Translations under genes and position numbers: made by a program | In this document: in pieces, positions 15,140 through 24,203 of the stretch | How positions within the stretch are numbered: position 1 is the stretch's first letter | Layout: each line of letters opens with the position of its first letter | From: Pseudomonadota bacterium | GTDB taxonomy: Bacteria > Pseudomonadota > Alphaproteobacteria > Rhizobiales > Hyphomicrobiaceae | Reading direction: 5' to 3' | DNA: 64,000 nucleotides | Assembly: GCA_018242295.1 (NCBI GenBank) | Contig: JAFECE010000011.1 | Location: 992,001-1,056,000 of the forward strand | Notes under the pieces: generated by a model | The model's input: only the letters and a program-made list of their open reading frames with translations | Databases searched by the model: none | What the model was told of the DNA's origin: nothing

Positions 15140-16165
15140 ATGGGAATGGGAATGCGGGCGAGTTTGCTCTCCGTTGCTATGCTTTGTGCGTTGATGGCCG
15201 ATACGGAGGTTGGTAATGCGCAGCACCCAACGGCGCGCCCTTCCGTTGAGACTTCGACACAGGCGCCCCACTCCAACCCTTCTGCCCACGGCGACTTAAC
15301 AAGACCGTCGGACATTGAGCGCGTGCCGCTTCGAATTGAGATCACGCCAGCTCCCAAAACTCAAACCGAGTTGGATGACGAACGTCGGGATCATGATGAA
15401 AAGTCCGCGCTGGATCGAAAGCTTGTTGACTTAACCGCGCAGCTTGCGACGTACACAGATGACTTGTTTCGGGCGACCGCAATTTTGGCTGTTGCGACGG
15501 TGTTGCTTACTGCAGCAACGGCGGGCCTGCTCTACTTCGCGCGGCGTCAAGCCTCCGACATGAAAGAGTCGATCCGGATAGCGAGACAAAGCGCTGATAC
15601 GGCGACAGTCGCAGCGAACGCCGGGCGCGAACAAGCTCTCGTATCTCGAACGTCGATGGTGGCAGGTGATCGAGCATATGTGCACTACGCCGGTTGTCGG
15701 TGGATCTCCCACACCCTCTCAGGGACGGGAGAAGTCTTTTGGCGAATACACCCGCGATGGATAAATAGCGGAAACACACCGACCCGGGGGCTGCGGGTCT
15801 ATGCCCACTATGAATTGCGGGACAGCCCATTGCCCGCTGACTATTCTTTCACTCGTGACGCGGAAGTAGAACTTCAATTGGCTACGATCCCCCCAAAAGG
15901 CGTCATTGAGTCGGGGCCTAGAGACTTCTTGGGGACTGACCTCGTCGCGGTACAAAACGGAACGAAGTTTCTTTACGTTTGGGGTGTCGCCGAATATCGC
16001 ACCGTATTTGGAGACCCCTGCGTCACGCGGTTCTGCGTCCAAGCGCTCAATTTAACCGGAAATCCGTTACAAGTCTGGAACCCTGAACAGCCATTCGATA
16101 TCGCTTTCGCCCACGTCGAACGAAATAACTGCTCCGATGAAGATTGCGAACGGCCTGAGCGCTAA
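15140..16165 (+). CDS. Exported membrane-anchored hypothetical protein, cargo of the tRNA-Pro segment
   Basis: 341 residues. N-terminal signal or anchor (ASLLSVAMLCALMADTEVG), then a Pro/Ser-rich stretch, a charged helix (TELDDERRDHDEKSALDRK), a transmembrane segment at about 115-135 (ATAILAVATVLLTAATAGLLYF), then a soluble C-terminal domain of ~190 residues ending in acidic residues. Architectures of this kind are frequent in Hyphomicrobiales accessory regions without assigned function. It is the only gene between the two tRNA-Pro fragments. Confidence 0.65.
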   Translation: MGMGMRASLLSVAMLCALMADTEVGNAQHPTARPSVETSTQAPHSNPSAHGDLTRPSDIERVPLRIEITPAPKTQTELDDERRDHDEKSALDRKLVDLTAQLATYTDDLFRATAILAVATVLLTAATAGLLYFARRQASDMKESIRIARQSADTATVAANAGREQALVSRTSMVAGDRAYVHYAGCRWISHTLSGTGEVFWRIHPRWINSGNTPTRGLRVYAHYELRDSPLPADYSFTRDAEVELQLATIPPKGVIESGPRDFLGTDLVAVQNGTKFLYVWGVAEYRTVFGDPCVTRFCVQALNLTGNPLQVWNPEQPFDIAFAHVERNNCSDEDCERPER

Positions 16166-16292
16166 GCGTGTTTCTCACCGGATTTTGTGTATCACTCTAT
16201 TTGGGAGCTTGAGGCATCTCAGTACGTTAGGTTGCCGCCGTTTCCGGATACTTTTTGATACACGGGGTTGATTTCAAAGAATTTCTACGAGA

Positions 16293-16339
16293 TTTGGGAG
16301 CAGAGGGTCGCGTGTTCGAATCATGTCGCCCCGACCAAT
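16293..16339 (+). other. 3' half of tRNA-Pro(TGG), attachment-site copy 2
   Basis: Exact copy of 14902-14948; similarity continues six more bases with one mismatch. The spacing is 1,391 bases. No intact tRNA-Pro is in the window, so both are scars. Confidence 0.8.
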
Positions 16340-16430
16340 TATTTCATCTCGCGACGGCTACCTGGGCGAACTGGACAGCGTTGGGCCTCTCTTAACGGAG
16401 ACGGGAACGCCAAGCCGAACAGGAATTCCG

Positions 16431-16781
16431 ATGGGGAAACATCGCATCTATTCGGTCAGCGTGGCGAGCGTTTACCCCCACTACGTCGCCAAGGCGGAGA
16501 GGAAGGGACGCACCAAGGCGGAGGTCGATGAGATCATGTGCTGGCTGACCGGTCATAGTGAAAGATCGCTGCACGACGAGTTGGCCAAGAGCACAAATTT
16601 CGAGGATTTTTTTGCGCAAGCCCCGGGGATGAACCCGGCCCGATCGCTAATTACCGGGGTGGTCTGCGGCGTTCGCGTCGAGGAGATCGAAGAGCCGACG
16701 ATGCGAGAAATTCGCTATCTCGACAAACTGGTCGACGAACTTGCCAAGGGCAAGGCGATGGAGAAGATCCTACGGCGGTAA
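16431..16781 (+). CDS. DUF2200 family protein
   Basis: 116 residues, full length for the family: [34 protein letters not shown] and [20 protein letters not shown]. The helix-rich fold is of unknown function; some members are annotated as general-stress or DNA-associated, without proof. ATG 16431 follows AGGAATTCCG. The longer frame would start inside the tRNA-Pro scar. Confidence 0.85.
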   Translation: MGKHRIYSVSVASVYPHYVAKAERKGRTKAEVDEIMCWLTGHSERSLHDELAKSTNFEDFFAQAPGMNPARSLITGVVCGVRVEEIEEPTMREIRYLDKLVDELAKGKAMEKILRR

Positions 16782-16940
16782 CGTGAGCTGATCGACTAGC
16801 TTCCTAGCCCACCCCGTCAGACTTTCCGATACGCGAACATGCTCGTCTCGTGGGGAAAGGCACCATCGTTCTGATAACTGCGAATGGCAGGACGCTCGAT
16901 CAGAGATTTGTGTCTCGCGGTCACGCGGCCATCGGCGGCT

Positions 16941-16967
16941 AAAAAGGGCGCGCGACATTCGCGCGCC
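16941..16967 (-). terminator. Terminator of the 16995-17297 gene
   Basis: GGCGCGCG (16947-16954) pairs with CGCGCGCC (16960-16967). On the minus strand the stem is followed by CTTTTT. Confidence 0.75.
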
Positions 16968-16994
16968 TCAAATTTTGTTCCCAACTTCAACGCG

Positions 16995-17297
16995 TCAGTG
17001 GTGTGCGAAGCCAGGAGCCAGAGCGGAGTCCGGAGGCGGCGGAGCGCCAGCCGAAGATTGGCCATCCGGCGAATTGGTTTTCCAGTCAGACTTTCCTTGG
17101 TCCCAGCCCCTTGGAGATGAGGAAACCGTGCTACCCGTCGGGTTGCTATCAAAGCCGTTATGATTGCCGGCACTGCTAAATCCATTTGGTGCAGCAGGAG
17201 GACCCCCGGCTGTTCCGCCACCGGAACTGTGGGCATTTGCTGTCCCAACCTGCAAGAGCAGGGCTGCCACTCCGGCGGCGAAATACGAAACTCTCAT
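16995..17297 (-). CDS. Small secreted Gly/Ser/Pro-rich protein
   Basis: 100 residues. Clear signal peptide (VSYFAAGVAALLLQVGTANA), then a low-complexity mature part of about 78 residues rich in Gly, Ser, Pro and Asn. ATG 17297 has AAGGAG eight bases upstream. Function unknown; probably periplasmic or secreted. Confidence 0.7.
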   Translation of the reverse strand: MRVSYFAAGVAALLLQVGTANAHSSGGGTAGGPPAAPNGFSSAGNHNGFDSNPTGSTVSSSPRGWDQGKSDWKTNSPDGQSSAGAPPPPDSALAPGFAHH

Positions 17298-17933
17298 TGC
17301 TATACTCCTTCATTGACGGTCATCCGCGTTCGTCACTCTGGTGGCTCTAGAGAGGACAACGAAACGCGGGTTAGTTCGGGGTGCTGGCAAGATTGCGGCT
17401 GATGATTTTCAAGTCTGTACAGATTCCCAGACGGTGCCGCGCCGTTGCTCTACGGCAATAGTTCTTGGACTGAGCTTTAGTGCGAAAGCATTACGCCGAA
17501 TGGACTGCCTCGCATTACGATACTAGGCACAAAGCTAGAGCCGCCCGTCGCTGGCTAGCGTCTCTGAAGAGATCGGCCAGACGCTGATCATTCGACAGGA
17601 ATCGTCGCGCGACTACTCTCGCTCGCAAGGTTCATCGTTCCTTGCTCGATACATCTTTAATGAAGTTCAAGCCTTAATTCGCGCGTCGCGTTTATCATGG
17701 CATTCGATATAAACGCGTCGCAGCATCGTATTTGTTTGACTGTGAGGGACCGCAGCTAGACAGTTGCTGGGCCCGGCTGGGCGCTATGCAAACCAGAGCC
17801 TGGTTATGCGTGCTTCTTTATTATCTGTTTTAAATCGTTTTCCGTCTTTTCTCCGTCCGCTTCCCGCAGCGGGTTCGTGGGCGTTTTCCATAAGAGGGCA
17901 CTGCAAACTTATTAACCGGTTGGAGTGCGTCAC
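17298..17933. other. Intergenic, no gene seen
   Basis: 636 bases between divergent genes. It contains an inverted repeat, CGCGTTTAT (17687-17695) with ATAAACGCG (17709-17717). I see no known RNA or coding frame. Confidence 0.5.
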
Positions 17934-19013
17934 ATGAAGGTCCTGTTTGCATGTTGGATGGCGTTGCTGCTGTCTTTGGCGTCTCCGGTAGCGCCAGCCC
18001 AGGCGGCCGACGGAAAATTCACCAAGCAACAGCTCGATCAAATGCTGGCGCCGATCGCGCTCTATCCTGACGATCTATTATCGAATGTTCTCATGGCATC
18101 GACCTATCCCCTCGATGTCGTCGAAGCCCAGCGATGGCGGCAGGAGCCGGAGAATGCAAAACTCGCGGGCGACGCACTGACGGACGCGGTGAAGTCCAAG
18201 GATTGGGATCCGAGCATCAAAGCTTTGTTGCTGTTTCCGGATGTTCTGACGACGCTGAGCGAAAAGCTCGATTGGACACAGAACCTCGGGACGGCGTTCC
18301 TCAATCAACAGAGCGAGGTCATGGACCAAATTCAATTCCTGCGGTCCAAGGCTGATGCTTCAGGTCATCTCAAGAGCAATGCCCAGCAGAAAGTGATCCG
18401 GCAGGACGACGACTACATTATCGAGCCTGTCGCTCCGGACGTTGTGTACGTCCCGGTCTATGAACCGGACGTCGTCTATGGCCCGTGGTGGTATCCCGAC
18501 TATCCGCCCTACTATTGGGGCTATCCGGGTGCCGTTTTTGACAACGGCTTCTGGTGGGGTGCAGCCGGCGTCGCGATCGTCGGCGGTATCTGGGGTTGGA
18601 ATCGTTGGGACTGGCGGCGGCACGACATTCACGTCGACGTCAACAAGTGGAACAGGATCAACGACAACCGAAACCGCATGGTGTCGGATCATTGGAAGCA
18701 CAACCCGCATCATAGCGGCGCGGTGAGACCGCGCGAGAAAGGCATTGAGCGGGCCGAACAGCGCCGGGAATTGAGCAAAGACCTTCGCGGCAAAGAGGGC
18801 GGTCGCACCGGGATGAAAAACGTAAATAACAAGAGCTCGGCGCGCGATCCATCTCGCTTCAGGGATAAGAAGCAATTCCATGGCCCGGCGCGAAACACCC
18901 GAGCGAAATTCACCGCGGGCCCCAAGCGGTCCTTTAATCGCGGCACGGCTCATGTCAGGAGTTTCAACGCGCCACGGAGCCACGGTGGCGCCCGTCGCGG
19001 ACGGCGGCGGTGA
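17934..19013 (+). CDS. DUF3300 domain secreted protein
   Basis: 359 residues. Signal peptide (FACWMALLLSLASPVAPAQA), then the DUF3300 domain (LDQMLAPIALYPDDLLSNVLMASTYP), whose later part carries repeated acidic/tyrosine motifs (VVYVPVYEPDVVYG, YPDYPPYYWGY). A Trp-rich patch follows (FWWGAAGVAIVGGIWGWNRW), and the last ~120 residues are very basic. DUF3300 proteins are exported and of unknown role. ATG 17934 follows GGAG; a GTG three codons earlier is possible. Confidence 0.85.
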   Translation: MKVLFACWMALLLSLASPVAPAQAADGKFTKQQLDQMLAPIALYPDDLLSNVLMASTYPLDVVEAQRWRQEPENAKLAGDALTDAVKSKDWDPSIKALLLFPDVLTTLSEKLDWTQNLGTAFLNQQSEVMDQIQFLRSKADASGHLKSNAQQKVIRQDDDYIIEPVAPDVVYVPVYEPDVVYGPWWYPDYPPYYWGYPGAVFDNGFWWGAAGVAIVGGIWGWNRWDWRRHDIHVDVNKWNRINDNRNRMVSDHWKHNPHHSGAVRPREKGIERAEQRRELSKDLRGKEGGRTGMKNVNNKSSARDPSRFRDKKQFHGPARNTRAKFTAGPKRSFNRGTAHVRSFNAPRSHGGARRGRRR

Positions 19014-19239
19014 CGCCGCCTGAAGGCCGAAAGGTTCGTTGCGATCGTATCGCAATGATCGTTGCCGTTTTCACGATCTAATCGGCGCGGAAAGAACGCT
19101 CAAACATGCGCGCGCGAAAAGTGCGTTGCTGTCCCGACCAATTTTTACATTGTGCTAGAAGGCACCAGGGCTTTCGCCCTGGCTTCACATCGTCGGAGAG
19201 GCCACCGCTATCTGCATCCGGCCCGCGCCGCCGCGTCTG

Positions 19240-19809
19240 TCAGGCGGCGATGGCTCCGTGGTCGTGCCGCAATTGGCTGCCGAGCGTGATCCACCAGACG
19301 CCGTGAAGCAGCAGGTCAATGCCGACCACGAGACCGAGGACCCACAAGCCGCTGACGGGCCATTTCGACAAAATGACCATGCCGGCCAGGATGCCGACAA
19401 TGCCTGAAGCGAGCAGCAGCCAGCCGAACCATTGCCAGTATTCCACCGCCTGAACGATGCGCACGGCGCCGGACGCGATGAGCGCCAGCGCGAATACGAG
19501 GGTGAGGGCGATGGAGGCGCCGGCGGGATTGGTTACGAGCATCAATCCACCGACGGCATACAAAAGTCCGATGAGAAGCCTGAGCAGGAAGCCGCGCCAA
19601 TGCGGGGCGGAGAAGGATTGGAGTACCTCCGACGCACCGCCGACGAGCAGCACGATGCCGATGAGTATGGCACTGATTACCGTCGCGGCGACGACATCAC
19701 CCAGGACGATGAGGCCGGCGAGGATGAATACCGCGCCGAGAAGCATGGCCCCCCACCAACTCGGATCTGCCGATGGGGAATGCGTTTCTAGTATTGGTCT
19801 GACTGTCAT
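19240..19809 (-). CDS. hdeD: HdeD family (DUF308) acid-resistance membrane protein
   Basis: 189 residues with six hydrophobic segments in three hairpins, the DUF308 pattern: GAVFILAGLIVLGDVVAAT, LIGLLYAVGGLMLVTNP and GIVGILAGMVILSKWP. Length is normal. The inner-membrane family is linked to acid resistance at high cell density in E. coli; its biochemical action is unknown. Plus-strand frames over it are artefacts of codon bias. Confidence 0.85.
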   Translation of the reverse strand: MTVRPILETHSPSADPSWWGAMLLGAVFILAGLIVLGDVVAATVISAILIGIVLLVGGASEVLQSFSAPHWRGFLLRLLIGLLYAVGGLMLVTNPAGASIALTLVFALALIASGAVRIVQAVEYWQWFGWLLLASGIVGILAGMVILSKWPVSGLWVLGLVVGIDLLLHGVWWITLGSQLRHDHGAIAA

Positions 19810-19927
19810 GAAGAGTCTCCGGAATTCTGCAAAGGGATTGAGACCTCATAATTCGCAACCGGCGAGCCGCTCTGAGTGGGAACGCCGACTGCGTTCGTCA
19901 TCTGCCGCGAACGAGAGCCGGAAGGTC

Positions 19928-20233
19928 TTACTTCCCGGGGTTCTCGGTGTTCGGGGGGGTCATCTCCGGCACTTTCTTGCTCATCGAGTTCGTTGCCGGA
20001 AGTTTGCCCTCGTCGCCCATTCTGTGCCGTCCTTCCGTCCCTTCAGCGCCGGTACTCTGGCCTGTTCCGGCTCCCATTTCGGGAACACGATTCGAAGTGG
20101 CACCGGTCGGTGGAAGCTTGCCCTCGTCGCCAAAGGTGTGGCGGGCTGGGGGTGACTGGTCTTCGGCGACTGCCAGGGTCGTTGCTGCGGAGAGTGTGAG
20201 TGCGGCCAGTGCCGAGGCGATTATGTATTTCAT
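19928..20233 (-). CDS. Small secreted protein with internal GDEGKLP repeats
   Basis: 101 residues. Signal peptide (YIIASALAALTLSAATTLAVA), then a mature part holding two near-copies of a ~35-residue unit, each with GDEGKLP followed by a KVPEM/RVPEM motif. Very strong ribosome site (AAGGAGGAGC). Repeats of this kind occur in exported proteins of the order; role unknown. Confidence 0.7.
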   Translation of the reverse strand: MKYIIASALAALTLSAATTLAVAEDQSPPARHTFGDEGKLPPTGATSNRVPEMGAGTGQSTGAEGTEGRHRMGDEGKLPATNSMSKKVPEMTPPNTENPGK

Positions 20234-20529
20234 TGGGCTCCTCCTTGGTTCGTTGCTCCCAAGTGTTTCCCGTCTGCCGGTCAGTATAGGCCGGAGTTCG
20301 AGCCCGCAGTCTTAAGGCGGTATCTAAAAGTCGCGAGAATTCCGTAAGGCTCAGCGGCCCGGAGCCGGAAACAGCGACGAGGCGGCGCAGACGTTGCCTG
20401 CCGAGGAATCCTGGGGCGGCGGCATCGATTAGGGCGTCTGCGCTGAAATTGCCGTCGAAATGGTGGTTGGTAAATGCTAAATCATCGCCCCAACGATTTT
20501 GTCGATCTCAATGTCTGAGCGGAGCTATC

Positions 20530-20835
20530 ATGACGGCACGGATCTTCAGGCCCGCAAAAACCGCCATGCAATCGGGTGAAGCGCGCACGAAGGAGTGGGT
20601 GCTGGAGTTCGGACCTCAGTCCGCGCGCGACATCGATCCGCTGATGGGATGGACGAGCTCACGCGATATGCAATCGCAGGTGCGGCTCGAGTTCGATAGC
20701 AAGGAAGAGGCTGTCGCCTACGCGACGCGCGCTGGGCTCGCCTATACGCTGACAGAGCCAAAACCGCGTAAGCAGATCCGCAAGTCCTACGCTGACAATT
20801 TCCGTTTTGGCCGGACGACGAACTGGACGCATTAA
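20530..20835 (+). CDS. Complex I accessory subunit, NDUFS4-like (ETC complex I subunit)
   Basis: 101 residues, typical for the alphaproteobacterial homologue of the mitochondrial 18-kDa subunit. It shows ARIFRPAKTAMQSG, WVLEF, GWTSSRDMQSQVRLEF, and the conserved end KSYADNFRFGR. It sits on the peripheral arm of NADH:quinone oxidoreductase. ATG 20530 has a GGAG site; the longer frame has no merit. The gene stands alone, away from a nuo operon, as is usual for this subunit. Confidence 0.9.
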   Translation: MTARIFRPAKTAMQSGEARTKEWVLEFGPQSARDIDPLMGWTSSRDMQSQVRLEFDSKEEAVAYATRAGLAYTLTEPKPRKQIRKSYADNFRFGRTTNWTH

Positions 20836-20968
20836 AAATTTTGGTAGCCGAGTTGCGGCCCGGGCGCCGCTCTTTGCGCCGTCCGGTCGCTGTTCTTTAG
20901 TCCATTGATGGGCACTTGCGTGCGACCTGCCTCTGTTCAGCAGGCCGCACGCGCCGGTGCAGCTTCGA

Positions 20969-22657
20969 TCAAAATAGCGCGGCGGTTTTCTGGACCGTGG
21001 TCCAAATTCCCCAGCCGAGAGGAATCAGAACGAGAAGCCAGAAGGGCAGGGCTTTCGCATCGATGCCGCCTTTGCCGATGCCGAACGAGCCGGTGATCCC
21101 CTTCGACGACTTCTCATGCAGCTTCGCGCGTTCTTCGGCGATGTCGGCCTCCGACATGTTCCATTTCGGATTAACCGGACGAACCAGCAAATTGGCTACG
21201 AAGCCAACGACCAGGAGCGCTGCAAGAACGTAAAATATAGGTCCATAGATCTGGTCGGCGGGAATGCCTTCCGCCTGCCGGGTATCGTGCAGGTAGTTGA
21301 CGATCACCGGACCGACGATGCCGGCCGTCGACCACGCCGTGAGGATGCGGCCGTGGATGGCGCCGACAAACTGCGTGCCGAACATGTCGGCGAGATAGGC
21401 GGGTATCGTCGAAAAGCCGCCGCCGTACATCGATGCAATGACGCAGATGCAGCCGACGAACAGTGGCAGCGACTTCCATTCGGCGGCCTGCGTTGCGAGC
21501 GCGTAAAGCGCGGCTCCGAGCACGAAGAAGAAAAAGTAGGTCAGCTTGCGTCCGAGCGCATCCGAGGACGAGGCCCACGCAATTCGCCCGAAGATGTTGA
21601 AGAGCGAGATGAGGCCGACGAACCCAGCGGCGACGCCTGCAGCTTGCGCTGCGAGGGCGGCGTCCTTCTTGACATCGGCAAATGCAAGCTCGGGATGACC
21701 GATCAAGGCACCGCCGAATGTCTCCTGCAACATTGGCGAAGCCGCACCGATGATGCCGATGCCGGCGGAGACGTTGAGGCAGAGCACCAGCCACAACAGC
21801 CAGAACTGCGGCGTCTTGTGTGCGTTGTCGAGATGTATCTGATTGGACGTAATCATGGCATTCGTTGTCGTCGGCGGCGTCCAGCCTTCGGGCTTCCAGC
21901 CAGACGGGGGCAGGCGATAGGCAAACGCGCCGATGAGCATGAAGACGGCGTAGATCGCCGCCATGACGAGGAACGTCTGCCAGACGCCGGGATCGCTTGC
22001 CGTCTTGAAGTGGCTCATGAGAAGCGTGGCGAGCGGCGAGCCGATCATTGCGCCGCCGCCGAACCCCATGATGGCCATGCCCGTCGCCATGCCGCGACGG
22101 TCGGGGAACCACTTGATCAGCGTCGATACCGGCGAAATGTATCCCAGGCCGAGACCCACGCCTCCGATGACGCCAGCGCCGAGCCACATGATCCAAAGCT
22201 GATGCTGGTGGACGCCAAGAGCGGAAATCACGAGGCCGCCGCACCAGCAGATTGCCGCGACGACGCCGGCTTTGCGCGGGCCGGCCCGTTCCAGCCAGCC
22301 GCCCCAGATCGCAGCGGAGACGCCGAGCAGGACGAAAAAGAATGTGAACATCCAGCCGAGATCGAACTGGCTCCAATTGCAATCCGTAGCCGTCAGAGCT
22401 TTCAGCGTGCCTGTCGCTTTCTCGCTGAAGGTCACTGCACCTGCGGAGCATTCCGGCAGAGGTTTGCCGTCGGCTCCAATCAGGGCGCCCTGCAGCGGTT
22501 TCCAAAAGACGGAGAAGCCGTAAGCCATGCCGATGCAAAGATGGATGGCAAGGGCCGCTGGCGGGACGAGCCAGCGATTAAAGCCCGCCTTCGCGACAAT
22601 ACGTTCTCGATCGAGCAAACCGGGAGCAGACTCGTCCGCTGGGTTGGCTGCTGTCAT
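20969..22657 (-). CDS. OFA-family MFS carrier (oxalate/formate antiporter-like)
   Basis: 562 residues with 12 predicted membrane helices. The N-terminus carries the OFA hallmark (IHLCIGMAYGFSVFWKPLQ); the loop 2-3 region is GPRKAGVVAA and helix 5 is GLGYISPVSTLIKWFPDRRG. An insert between helices 1 and 2 (with ECSAGAVTFSEKATG) and a ~70-residue extension with an extra C-terminal hydrophobic segment are seen in long OFA members. The substrate is unknown; organic anions such as oxalate or formate are typical. ATG 22657 has a GGGGG ribosome site. Confidence 0.85.
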   Translation of the reverse strand: MTAANPADESAPGLLDRERIVAKAGFNRWLVPPAALAIHLCIGMAYGFSVFWKPLQGALIGADGKPLPECSAGAVTFSEKATGTLKALTATDCNWSQFDLGWMFTFFFVLLGVSAAIWGGWLERAGPRKAGVVAAICWCGGLVISALGVHQHQLWIMWLGAGVIGGVGLGLGYISPVSTLIKWFPDRRGMATGMAIMGFGGGAMIGSPLATLLMSHFKTASDPGVWQTFLVMAAIYAVFMLIGAFAYRLPPSGWKPEGWTPPTTTNAMITSNQIHLDNAHKTPQFWLLWLVLCLNVSAGIGIIGAASPMLQETFGGALIGHPELAFADVKKDAALAAQAAGVAAGFVGLISLFNIFGRIAWASSSDALGRKLTYFFFFVLGAALYALATQAAEWKSLPLFVGCICVIASMYGGGFSTIPAYLADMFGTQFVGAIHGRILTAWSTAGIVGPVIVNYLHDTRQAEGIPADQIYGPIFYVLAALLVVGFVANLLVRPVNPKWNMSEADIAEERAKLHEKSSKGITGSFGIGKGGIDAKALPFWLLVLIPLGWGIWTTVQKTAALF

Positions 22658-23004
22658 GCGTTGTTCCCCCCAAAAATATGCTGCGTTTCGCGGCGTTTTT
22701 TTTTCGTTATTTCGCATGTCGAACATGACACAATCAACACGCGTTCGAGCTGTCGGGGGCCGAAAGACAAACATCCTGACGGATCGGCGCATTCCGGACG
22801 CGTTCCGCCTCCGTTACAACGGACAATGTCCTCGGCCTGCTCAGGACCGGCCGGAAAAGCGGGGGGGGGCAGGATCTGCATCGGCAACGGTGTGGAACTT
22901 AAATGGGATAACCCCGGCCAATCGTATTTGCGCAGTTTTGACCGTTTGCATGTTCTGCGGGGCTATGGCAGAAACCCGTTTCTTTCCGGGCCCCTGGCCC
23001 GTTC
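22658..23004. other. Intergenic, probable promoter region
   Basis: Contains an eleven-T run (about 22697-22708), a ten-base G run (22861-22870) and AT-rich stretches. It should hold the promoters of the carrier (minus) and tRNA-Gly (plus); no specific operator is recognised. Confidence 0.35.
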
Positions 23005-23078
23005 GCGGGTGTAGCTCAATGGTAGAGCAGCAGCCTTCCAAGCTGAATACGTGGGTTCGATTCCCATCACCCGCTCCA
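23005..23078 (+). tRNA. tRNA-Gly(TCC)
   Basis: 74 bases with encoded CCA. The acceptor stem is GCGGGTG with CACCCGC, the D arm is GTAGCTCAATGGTAGAGC, the anticodon loop is CTTCCAA (anticodon TCC), and the T arm is GTGGGTTCGATTCCCAT. All arms fold. Confidence 0.95.
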
Positions 23079-23256
23079 ATTTTTCAGAAATAATCAAGCC
23101 AAGCCAACGACTTATCGGCTGGTCTGGGTTCACGACCGTTTCTGCGCGCAGGTGACTATCAAGCAGCCGAAACGCGGAGTACAAAAGGGCTTAGTCCGGC
23201 ATTTGCGGTTGCCCTCAGCGGTTCCGCAGGCGCAGCAGGGGGGTCCAGAGGGTTTC

Positions 23257-23574
23257 ATGGCCAAGTGGCGTCGTCGCAGTCAATCCGATGGTCCGGCTGA
23301 ACGGCGCCCAGTCACTCTCGATCTCGGCCGCTTCATCAAGCTTTGCGGAATGCTCGGGTCGCCCAATGAAGGGGAACGGGCATCGGCCGCGCTCAAGGCT
23401 TCGGAAATGCTCAAGGCAGCCGATTTGACTTGGGAAGACGTTTTCAAGGACTCGAGAGCCCTCGCCGAGCATTTGACGCTCACGAAATCCGACAACGAGG
23501 AAGCGCGGGCGCACCGGTTCTGGAAGACGAAAGGTTCGGCAGATACTTCGCGCGCGCAATCCGACGCGACGTGA
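23257..23574 (+). CDS. Hypothetical protein, DUF2786-like (105 aa)
   Basis: Soluble: an N-terminal basic tail (MAKWRRRSQS), then FIKLCGMLGSPNEGERASAA and LKAADLTWEDVF, which resembles the helical 'counts and ages' module of DUF2786 proteins. No enzymatic motif. ATG 23257 follows GAGGG. The next gene is convergent. Confidence 0.65.
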   Translation: MAKWRRRSQSDGPAERRPVTLDLGRFIKLCGMLGSPNEGERASAALKASEMLKAADLTWEDVFKDSRALAEHLTLTKSDNEEARAHRFWKTKGSADTSRAQSDAT

Positions 23575-23592
23575 GCGCGGCGGCGGGCGGCT

Positions 23593-23874
23593 CTACCGCT
23601 CGATTTCGAACCCGCGAATCGCCCAGGCGGCGGCGATGCCGAACAGCCAGAGCGCGATCGGCGGAGCGAAGAGCAGTATCGGAACTTCGATGAAATCTCC
23701 CCTGGTGCTCAGGCTCCCTTGTACGCCTTCGAGCAGGAGATAGATCGTCCATCCCATGATCCAGCCCGCGGAAACCAGGATCCATACCCGAAACAGGCCG
23801 CGCCTCCAGTTTACGGTCACAGACTCGCTTCTGAAATCAGCCGCGGCCCGACGAGGAATTCCAAAGTTCGGCAT
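23593..23874 (-). CDS. Small membrane protein with two TM helices
   Basis: 93 residues. Helices at about 29-48 (FRVWILVSAGWIMGWTIYLL) and 62-85 (VPILLFAPPIALWLFGIAAAWAI), with a short loop and a charged N-terminus. Strong ribosome site (AGGAGGGG) upstream of ATG 23874. No family recognised. Confidence 0.65.
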   Translation of the reverse strand: MPNFGIPRRAAADFRSESVTVNWRRGLFRVWILVSAGWIMGWTIYLLLEGVQGSLSTRGDFIEVPILLFAPPIALWLFGIAAAWAIRGFEIER

Positions 23875-24203
23875 AACCACCCCTCCTGGTTTCGACGGGA
23901 CGTTCGGGCTTCTCATGGGTTGAAAAAGAACTCGCGCCGCGTTTCGAACGTTTAGCATGGCCGCGAGAGGCGTGCACGTCCTTCAAGTACGCGGGAGATA
24001 TGTGGCGGCCCGGATTTCCTCGCCATCCTCGATTTGCGACCAATAAACGCAAAGTCGCCGGAATGGGACTTGTCAGGTGCGAGCCGTTGCGATTGGCATG
24101 GCCTGATGTACTGCAATTCCATGCGATTGTTGCCACTTGGCGTTGCGTTTCCGGCGGGAAACGCTGAAGCGCAAGGCATGAGCATTACGTAGCGGATGAT
24201 CCG

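Noticed and set aside
21116-23014. A 632-codon plus-strand frame opposite the OFA carrier
   Set aside because: Low-complexity charged sequence without domain, running through the carrier, its promoter and up to the tRNA-Gly gene.
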